A stretch of 64,000 nt of DNA, taken from NCBI GenBank assembly GCA_030431525.1, contig JAUIJC010000017.1, forward strand, positions 1 to 64,000, in the 5' to 3' direction. Origin of the DNA: Bacteroidia bacterium (lineage in GTDB: Bacteria > Bacteroidota > Bacteroidia > Cytophagales > JAAEPT01). Of this stretch, positions 1 to 10,530 are shown piece after piece (the stretch's first letter is position 1; each line of letters opens with the position of its first letter). The notes beneath the pieces were generated by a model, which saw only the letters and a program-made list of their open reading frames with translations, made no database searches and was not told the origin of the DNA. Made by a program: the position numbers and the translations under genes.

Positions 1-3000
1 CATCATCCACGGTGGTGACGCTAAAGGCCACACCTCCCGAGGCCGTATCCGACGGCGCCACAACATACTTCGGATTAAGGGCTTGGGCATTTGGCACAAA
101 GGTTCCAGCACCTGTGCTTGTCCATTGCACCCCAGAGGTCAGGCTGGTGTCGGCGGTCAAATACAAGGTATCGGCATCCGCACAAACGACTTGGTCCTCC
201 CCTGCATCTACGGTTGGCGCAGGCGTAATGGTCAACACCACATTCCCAATGGCAGGATTACAGGTTTCATTGTCCGTTGAAGTCAAGGTCAAGGTCAGCT
301 GACCCAAGCTTTTATCACGGTCCGATGGGAAATAATAAGTCGTCTGCCAAGAGGCATCTGGCGCAAAGACCCCTGTTCCGTTGGTGCTCCACAGCCCTCC
401 CGAGGTATGGGTGAATTCCCCGTAAACCTCCACGGAATCCTCCAATTCACACATGGACAAACTATCTGGAACCACCACTTTTGGCGCAGGTCTCAGGTCA
501 ACCACCAATGCGTCGCTCACGGGTTGACAGCCGTAGTTATCCACCGTCGTAAGGGTAAATTGCAAGCTCCCACGGGCGGTATCTTGAGCCGTCAAAATGT
601 AGTCAACCTCAAGACTATCCCTCGATGGCATAAACGCACCGTTTCCGTTGGTTGTCCATCGTGCTCCACCAGATCGGGTGAACTGACCGCTTAGGGAAAT
701 GCTTCCCACATCAGCACAAAGACTGAGGTCAGGCCCTGCCTCCACGGTAGGCGCAGGATTGATAAAGATGGTCACCTCATCGGACACAGGCTTACACAAA
801 CCATTATCCGTATAGGTCAGCGTCAAGATCACTTCGCCGTTTGCGATGTCCTCAGGACTTAAAGTGTACTCCGTCTGAACCGTATTATTTGGGTCAAAAT
901 TACCACTGGTTGGGCTGGTCCACACCACCGAACCATCGCCCACATAACTTCCTCGAAGCTGAACGGTTCCCACATCCTCACAGACCGTTTGACGGGTTCC
1001 CGCATCCACCTCCGGTTGTGGATTGATGAAGAGCGTCGCCGTATCGGTTCCCGCAGGACAAATGCCATTGCCCGTGGTTTTGAACACCAATTGCACCTGT
1101 CCGGTATCCGCATCAAAGCTGGATGGTCGGTACATGGTATTCACCGTATCCGCCAACGGAATGAACAAGCCCGTTCCATTGGTGGACCATTTTCCGTTTT
1201 GGGCATTGGTAAAGCTACCCGAAAGTTGGATGCCAGCCGTATCGGCACAGACCTCGAAATCAGGTCCGGCATCCGCCGTAGGAAGCGGTTGGAAACTAAG
1301 GGAAATACTATCCCGAACATCAGCACAGGCCGATAATCCGGAAACGATGTAAACCAAATCCACACTTCCGGCAGACTTATCCCCAGCACTTGGCAAATAA
1401 GCCGTGCTATCGGCCGAGAAGCTTCCCGAGCCTGAACTTATCCACCTGCCGGCTCCTCCATTTTCCACCTCAGGGCTTAGGAATACGGAATCGACATTTT
1501 CACAAAACTCTTGGTCCACCCCAGCTTCCACCACAGGACTTGGCACCACGAAGATGACTTGGCTGGAGGTCACAGGGGCACAAAGGCCATCGTCAGCGGT
1601 GGTCAAAGTCAAGACCACAACGCCGTCGGCAATATCATCCGAAGACAAGGTATAGGTGCCGTCCACATCCGAACGGTCAGAGAAATTGCCATTGCCACTG
1701 CTTGTCCATTGCACACTATCCGCATTCGCAATCGAAGCAGAAAGCTGAATAACCGTATCCGTTTCACACACCTCCAAGGTATCGGAAATAAAGCTCAACA
1801 CCGGCTCCGGCGCAATGCTGATGACCAAGCTATCATAAACCGGAGGACAATAGCGGTGGCCTACAGATTCAAACACAAGGGTAACCTGACCGTTGGCGGT
1901 ATCCTCCACGGAAGGATAATAAACAGGTGAATTCACCTCGGCACTTGGAGCGAAAGTGCCCGTTCCCAAACTCGTCCACAGACCACTGGAGGCATTTTCC
2001 ACGGTTCCCTCCAATGCGATGGAAGGCTGGTCTGCACATATTTCAAGGGAATCACCAACCGAAACATTGGCCAATGGTTCATCACTAAAGGCCACCCGAA
2101 GCGTGTCGAAGGCTGGCTGACAAGAGCCATTTCCTGTGGTTTCAACAAAGAAATCCACAAAGCCTTGGTCACGGTCTGCCGTGGAAGGCGTGTATTCCGG
2201 ATTCACGGAAGTCGAATCATCAAAACTTCCCGTACCCTCCGTGGACCAGCTCACCCCAGAAGCATTCGTCAGCGTGGCGGTCAAGTCAATGGTAGAAGTC
2301 CCACCACAAATGGTATCCCCAATCGCCGATGCCTCCACCATTGGCGGATCAATCGGATAAACGGTCACCGTATCCCACGCAGGAGCACACAATCCATTTC
2401 CTGTGGTTTGGACATAAACTTCTATCGATCCCGAGGCCTCATCATCAGCCGAAGGATAATAGACCACACTATTTGAGGCACGGTCTGGCAAGAACAATCC
2501 AGAACCGGAACTGCTCCATAGCACACCCGAGCTTTGGCTCTGGGAAGCTACATCCAATAAAATGCCCTCCTCCGTTGCACAACCAAAATCAGGGGTGGCC
2601 TGCACGCTTGGACCTGTTTGGATGGTCAAAACGGCATCATCCGTTACCGCCTCACAATAATCCCCAACACCATTCACAGTCAATGTCAGCGTAACCGATC
2701 CTGACAAGGTATCCGCTGGCGCAATGTTATAAATGGCATCCAGCACTTCATTGTCCGTAAAGTTGCCGGCCCCATCGGTACTCCAAGTCACTGAGGAGAA
2801 TGCGCCAACAGTCGGATTGAGCAAAACAAAATCAGAGGTCGTACAAACCACCGTATCCTCGATGGCGACACTTGGCGCCGGAATGAAAACCACACGCACA
2901 CTGTCCGTATGGTTTTCACAAACATCATGATCGGTAGTCAAATAAAGCATCACGCTACCGTTGGCCACATCCGAGGCTGATGGCTGGTAGGTGGTTGCCA

Positions 3001-6000
3001 AATTGTTGGCATCAGCAAAACTTCCACTTCCCGAACTGGTCCAGACTCCAGCCGTAACATCCGTCAAACTCCCCGAAACTGGGAACTCCGTGACTTGCTC
3101 GCACACCTCCAAATGATCTCCAGCCTCAGCCATTGGCGGAAGCTGGATATACATGTCCAAATCGGCTGAAGCCTCTGGACAATAGGTGGCGCCAACAGTG
3201 CTCACCGTGGCATTGATGACCTTTCCAATATCCGATGGGTCCACCAAATAAACCGTTTGGGCATTGTCCGTAGGCACGAAATAACCAGCGCCATTCTCCG
3301 TCCAAGCCACGGTTTCGGCATTGGTGTTCACCTCCAACACGATGTCCTCATCGGTACAGATTTCGGCATTTTCGACGATGACAAAAGGAAGTTCCTCAAT
3401 CGTTAATCGGAGGGTATCTCTGGCTGGCGGACAGATGTTCCCTGCATTTCGAGAACTCAAAATAATGTCCACAAAGCCCGCATCCCGATCGGCATCCGAA
3501 GGAGAATAATTGGCGTTCAAAGCTCGGTCATCATCAAAACTTCCTGTGCCTGAACTTGTCCACCAAAACTCATCGGCGAAGCCAATATTTCCGGTAATCG
3601 GAGTTTCCAAGACGGTTTCACAAAAGCCTTCATCAGCACCTGCATCCGCCACTGGCGGTTGGATAAAATGCAGTTCTATCTCTTGACTGGCCGGCGCACA
3701 GCCTCCAATGGTAGTCACGGTAATGGTCACCATGCCCGCCAATTCATCATCAGCGCTTGGCTCATACATCGGATAAGCAACATTCGCATTTGGGCTGAAT
3801 GTACCGGTGCCCGAAGTCGTCCAAGTAACGCCTGTCGCATCGCTGTAATTTGCGCCCAAAGGAACCTCATCGCCGATGGCACAAATCACAGAAGGACCGG
3901 CATCCAAGTCTGGCGCATTAGAAATACTGACGGTCATCGTATCCGACACAGGGTAACAAAGGCCATTGCCCGTTGTTTCCAACACGAGATTCACGCTACC
4001 ATTGGCGATGTCTGAGGCCGATGGCGTATAGCTGGTGTTGAGGTTATTTGCATTGCCAAATGAACCTCCCCCCATGCTCGACCACTGGCCACCCGTGGCA
4101 TTCGCAACGGAACCAGAAAGACTGACCGTTGGGGAATTGGCGCAAACAAACTGGTTGGGACCAGCATCCGCATCTGGCTTCGCCTGAATGTTGATGGTCA
4201 CCATATCAGTGGCCGGCAAACAGTTGCCATTTCCAACCGAACTCAGCGTAAAGTCAACGGTACCCACATCAAAGGCCGAACGGATATAAATCGGATTGAG
4301 CACTCGGTCATTCGGGTAGAAACTTCCACCGCCGGAACTGCTCCAACGCACCCCATTTGCTCCAGACACATTGCCAAACAACGGAATCGTATCCCGATCC
4401 TCACAGGTATTTTCCACGGTGATTTGCACTACCGGAGCCTCACCAAAGCTTATCGTCAGCTCATCCGTGGCCAATGGACAAGCCCCATTATTCGTCGTAC
4501 TCGCTTGGATAACGACACTACCGGCCAAGTGGTCATTCGCCGAAGGCGTGTACACCACAGTCAGGCTGGTATCATCTGGGCTAAAGGTTCCATCGCCGGA
4601 GGTGGTCCAAAGAAGATCAAAATTGCCGTCCAATTGCGCCGTCAGGCTGGTATCCTGCACATTCACACAAAGGTCGATGTCGGGACCAATGTCCAGCGTT
4701 GGCACTGGACTGATGGTGAGCACCACACTATCGCTTGCCGTTGGGCAGAAAGCATAATTCGCCTCCAACACAAGGACAACACGGCCACTATCCACATCCG
4801 CCTGAGAAGGCTGGTAAATCGCCTGCGGATCAGTAGCGCTCGGAAGGAAAGTTCCCGTGCCCGATGTGGTCCATTGTCCACCACTGGCCACTTCAATCAG
4901 CCCATCCAAAGGCACATTACTGCGGTCACCACAAATATTTATATCATCCCCAGCGTTCACCGTCGGGCTTGGTGCAAAGGTTACCGTCAGGCTGTCCGAC
5001 TCGTCGGAACAGGAATTTCCAGTTGAAGTCAATTGGAACACCAGCGTACCGTTGGCGATATCCGAAGCAGAAGGCGTGTAGGTCGTGGTCAAGCTGTTCG
5101 CATTGGCAAAGGTCCCCGTCCCTTGGCTTGTCCATTGACCGCCCGTTGCATTTCCAACGGTACCCGAGAGGTTGATTTGATCGGTTTCACAAACCACCAT
5201 ATTATTCCCAGCCTCAACCGTAGGCGCAGGACTCAAACTCAGCTCCACACTGTCCGTGGCAGGAATACAGCTTCCATTTCCCGTTGTGGACAAATACAAC
5301 ATGATGGATCCTGCCGTCATGTCCGCTCCAGAAGGGATATAAGTCGCATCCAAAGCATTGGCTGATGGCAGAAAATCGCCGGTTCCTGTGGTTGTCCAGC
5401 GTCCACCCGAGGCAATGCCGACTGAACCTTCCAAGGAGATTCCCGCTTCGTTTCCACAAAGCGTTGGCGGTCCGGCATCAACAGTCACACTTGGCGTAAA
5501 CTGAATGGTCAAGGTATCCATTACATCTGGGCAAACTCCGGAAGATATGGCACTCAAAACCAGCTGAACGCTACCGTTGGAAAGGTCGGTGGCTGAAGGT
5601 GAATAAGTGGTGATTAATTGATCGGCTTGCGCAAAACTTCCCGTTCCAAGGCTTGTCCATACCACCGACGAGGCATCCGAAGCTTGTCCCTGAAGATTGA
5701 TGTCTTGAACATTCTCACAAATGGTCACATCAGGGCCAGCATCCACTATTGGCGAAGGGTCGAAAATGACCGTCATTCGTTCCACATCGTCAGGACAACT
5801 TCCCTCAGCCATCGCCGTCAGGCGCAATACCACCACTCCAGCATCAAGCTGTGCTTGGCTAGGGGTAAAGACAGCGTCCAAACTATTGGCATCAGGACTA
5901 AATGTTCCCTCGCCGGAGGACGTAGACCATTGTCCAGCGGTCGCATGTTCAATTTGTCCATTCAATTGCAAAACGGCATCGGAAGCACACAAGGTGGTGT

Positions 6001-9000
6001 CCGGTCCTGCCGTTGCCACCGGCCCTTCTTCCACCGTAATCAAAAGGCTATCGAAAACCGGTGAACAGGTCCCATTGGCCGTACTCATCAGCACCAACTC
6101 CACCACACCGCTGTCCAAATCGGCAGTGGATGGGAAATAGGTGGCAGGACTACTGGACGCATTCGGACTAAAGGTGCCCGTTCCGGTAGTCAACCAAAGG
6201 CCTCCTCCTGCCCTCTCAATCGTGGTTGGATCCAGCAATACCCCAGACGAATCATTATTACAAATCACCTTATCAGGGCCGGCATCCACCATTGGCATCG
6301 GCGTCAAGGTCAAGGCAAAACTGTCGGCTACAGCCGGACAAATTCCGTTGCCTGTGGAAGTTAAGGTGACGTAGAAAGTCCCCGTCCCCTTGGATACAAA
6401 CTCAGGGTCATCTCCACCAATAACATACTCCGCATTTAGGTCGTCTACACTTGGGAAAAATGAGCCACTATGGTCAGCGAACCAGATTCCGCCATCGGCA
6501 TTCTCCACTTCCCCTTGCAAGGTGAATCGGTCAGCGTTTTCACAAATCGTGATGTCTGGACCAGCCTCCACCATCGGCATGGCTTCGAAACTGATCGTCA
6601 TGGAATCCGCCACGCTGGAACAAGCTCCCGTAGGCTCTGATTCCAGTCGCACCTGCACCTGCCCAAGGGTCAAATCATTGGCCGAAGGCACATAAGTGGC
6701 ATTCAAGGCAGAGGCATTCGGAGTGAATGTTCCTGTACCATCAGTAGTCCATTGGGCGCCTGATGCATTGGACATTATTCCTTGCAATGGAATTCCTGAA
6801 GTGTTCTCACAAACGGTGGTATCATTTCCAGCAAAAACTACTGGCGTTGGTTCGATGGTGACCAAAATGCTCGCCTCGGCAGGTTGACACAGGCCATTGC
6901 CTTGGGAACTCAAGGTCAGACTAACCGCACCATTGGCGATATCTCCCGCCGAAGGACGATAAACGGCATCCAACTGAGCCTCTGAAGGTAGGAAAACACC
7001 TGTTCCAGAAGTTCGCCACAAGCCACCTGTGGCATGAGTTACCGAGCCCTGAAGGGCTACATCTTCACCCGCACAAATGGTGACATCCGTTCCTGCATCA
7101 GCGATTGGCGCAGGAGTAATCGTGAGCAATAATGAATCTGATTCTACGGCACATCCTGATGCGCCCACCGTTTCTACGATCAAGGTGACTTGGCCCGCAG
7201 TCGTATCCGAAGCGGAGAGGGTATATACAGGGCTTAGGTCGTTGGCATCGGAAAAAGTCCCGCTACCTGAAGTTGTCCACTGCACCCCAGAAGCCACGGT
7301 TACCGAGGCTCCCAACTGCACGCCATTGGCATCGGCACATACGATCTGGTCGGGACCTGCTGAGATGGTCGGCGCTGGCTCAAAGCTGACTTCAAGCCTG
7401 TCTGACACCGCATTACAATTCCCATTTCCTGTGCTTGTTAAAGTCAAAAACACGGAGCCAAGGGCAATATCATTGGCAGATGGCGTGTAGGTTGTGGCCA
7501 AGCTGTTCGCATCAGAAAAGCTTCCACTTCCGGAACTGGTCCAAGTCCCACCTTGAGCATTCTCTACCTGCCCCCTGAGCTCCACATCAACATTGGCGCA
7601 TACCGTTTGGTCTGGCCCTGCTTCCACCACAGGTTCCTCCTCGAAGAGAACAGTCAGTTGGTCTTCGACGGCATTACAGGTTTTATTTCCCGTAGAATTC
7701 AGCGTGAAGGTTAATTGCCCCAAACTGCCGTCAGCCACACTTGGAATATAAGTAGCGTTCAATGCAAACTGACTTGGTGAGAACGTTCCTGTTCCGTTGG
7801 TCGACCACTCTCCGCCTGTGGCGATGTTGACATTTCCCGAAAGCTGGATTTCAGCAACATCACGACAAAGGGTTTGGTCCTGACCTGCATCCACCGTAGG
7901 CGCTGGCGTGAAGGAAAGTCGCATGGCATCTTGAGCACTTGGACAACCGCCATTACCCGTAGAAGTCAAAGTCAACACCACGGAACCATTGGCTAGATCA
8001 GCATCCGAAGGCTGATAGCGTGCATTCAAGCTTGTATTGTTCGGAAGGAAAGTTCCCGAACCTGAACTGGTCCAAACCCCACCTGTTGCCTCTTCGACAG
8101 TGCCATTCAACTGCATGGGATCCCCGTTGGCACACATGGACAAGTTTGGTCCGGCATCCGCCTCAATGGTCGGCGCAATGGTCAGTCGAAGTACATCAGA
8201 ATCGGGGCTACAGGAGAAACCCGTTGAGGTCAAAGTCAGGTCCACAAAACCGTTTTCCCTATCGACATTCGAAGGTGAATAGGTCGCATTGAGGTCATTG
8301 GCATTTGAGAAGCTTCCCGAACCAGAGGTCGTCCACCTTCCGCCGTCAGCATTTGTTACCACGCCTGCCAAACTCACCGAGGACTCACTACCACAAATGG
8401 CCAAATCAGGGCCCGCATCAACTTCTGGGGCAGGAAGCAAGGTAAACTGAACTTGGTCGGTCACCACCGGACAGGTGCCACTTGGAATGGTCGTCAAGGT
8501 CAATAGCACATACCCATTGGAAAGCTCATTGGCCGAAGGATTGTAGGTGGCGTTAAAGCTGTTCACATCCGAAAACGTACCTTCCCCTCCTGACCATCGG
8601 GCGGGGTTCCCGCTCCCCTCCAACTGAATGGGGAAATCATTGGCGCAAACCGTCCGGTCTGGTCCGGCATTAACCGTCGGAACATCTTCAAAGGTGATTA
8701 ACAATGTATCGTTGACTTGTCCACACCTATTATTCCCACGATTTCGTAGCACCAAGCTCACAGAACCATTGGCAATGTCTTCGGCTGATGGGGAATAGGT
8801 CGCATTCAGGTCATTGCGCTGAGAAAAACTACCACTACCCAAAGTGGTCCACCGTCCACCAGTCGCATTTTGCACCAACCCATTCAGCGCTACTCCCGAA
8901 CTGTTTCCACAAACAATAATATCCGGCCCTGCATTCACGGATGGACCATCCTCAAAGGTCAAGGTGAGTTGGTCCGAAACGGGATTACACAACCCATTTC

Positions 9001-10530
9001 CAATTGAAGTAAGCGTAAGCGTTACACTGCCCGCAGTCAGATCGGCAGGGCTTGGGGTATAGGTGGCATTCAGGTCATTGACATCCGAAAAGCTTCCGGT
9101 GCCTCCAGACCAAATTCCACCCGAGGCAATGGTTACCGAACCATTTAGGTCGATGCCGTTTCTGATTTTACAAAGGGTTTGATTTGGGCCTGCATCCACG
9201 GCTGGAGATGGCGTGAAGGTTATCACCATCTCATCTGAAACAGGGTTACAGTCGCCGTTTCCTGTACTTGTCAGGCTAAGAGTTAAACTGCCCGAAGTGA
9301 TTTCGGCATTGGTTGGTAGATAAGTGGCGTTCAAGCTTTGAGCATTTGGAACAAAGGTGCCGTTTCCTCCTGACCACACGCCACCCGATGCCTCACTGGA
9401 AACACTTCCATCAAGCGTGATCAATGCGTTATTCTCACAGACTGAAACATCCTCCCCTGCATCTACCAATGGCGCTGGTGTTACCGTAATCAAAACGGAA
9501 TCTTGGACCAGCAAACAATTATTGTCGCCTTCAGAAGTGAAATAGACGGTGGTTTGTCCAGCCGTCACCTCGGCATCCGAAAGGGTGTATTGAACATTTA
9601 AGCTTGTTTCATTCGGGGAAAAGCTTCCGCCATTCCCTACCCAAGTTCCAGCAGTAGCATTGACCAAACCGCCATTCAAGTCCGCCACCGGATTGTTTTC
9701 ACAAACCACAGCATCGGAACCTGCATTTACCAAAGGCGCATCGGTGAAGGTAAAGCTCACCGTATCAAAGGCTGGCTCACAGGTAATGGAACTGGAACGA
9801 TTGGCTTGCAAGATGAGCGTAAGGGAACCGCTGGCAATCTCTGAAGCCGTTGGGGTATAAACGGCATTCCTATCCGTGCGGTCTGGCGCAAAATTCCCTG
9901 CTCCACCTATCCATTCATACACATTGGCAACGCCCCCACCTTGAAGATTAATGACTGGATTATTCTCACAATAGCTTTGGTCTGGTCCTGCATCAGCCGA
10001 TGGCTTTGGCGCAAAAATAATTTCCAAGGTATCCTGAAGTGGCGGACAGGCACCAACCGAATCCACCCTTAAGAACAAGGCGATAATTCCTGCATCCCGC
10101 TCCTCCTGCGTGGGCACGTAACTGGCATCAGGAGTGAAATTATTGGGTATAAAAGTGCCTGTCCCAACCCACTCAATGGACAGCCCATCCGAAACGGTTG
10201 GATTAAGGGGAACAGACTCGGCGTTGGCACAGACAAAAATCTGAGCGCCGGCCTCAATCTCTCCAGTTTCCGTAATCCAAATGCGGGTAGTGTCATAGGC
10301 CTCATCACAAATGCCGTTATTATCCGTTCGAATCACCAAATCGGCAAAGCCCGAATCAATCTCGGCGGGTGTCGGCGTATAATCGGTGGTTAATGAGGTG
10401 GGATCAGAAAAGCTTCCATTTCCCGTCCACAAAATTGCCGTGGCATTCGTGGTCGCCGTGACACTTTGAGTGACCGACGAGGAACACATGAACACATCCG
10501 AAATGGCAACCACCCAAGGGGCAGTACTCA
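1..10530 (-). repeat. Array of about 40 Ig-like repeats, period about 264 bp
   Basis: The conserved Cys codon of each unit (near + strand CACAAA) recurs about every 264 bp, for example near 181, 713, 970, 1245, 1500, 1770, 2300, 3350, 5185, 7070, 8390, 9700, 9965, 10230 and 10484. That gives about 40 units of 88 aa. Each carries an AG(P/N)D start, a Cys, a G-x-W core, a GxGxF turn, Y-x-P-S and a second Cys near the end. Nucleotide identity between units is only moderate, so the array is old and diverged rather than freshly expanded. Confidence 0.85.

Noticed and set aside
4424-5026. 200-codon plus-strand frame in the Ig-repeat array
   Set aside because: Several similar plus-strand frames repeat with the array period, so they are shadows of the repeats.
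1-10530. CRISPR-like periodic repeat
   Set aside because: The 264-bp period lies in an open frame with conserved protein motifs and diverged sequence, so it is a protein repeat, not a CRISPR array.
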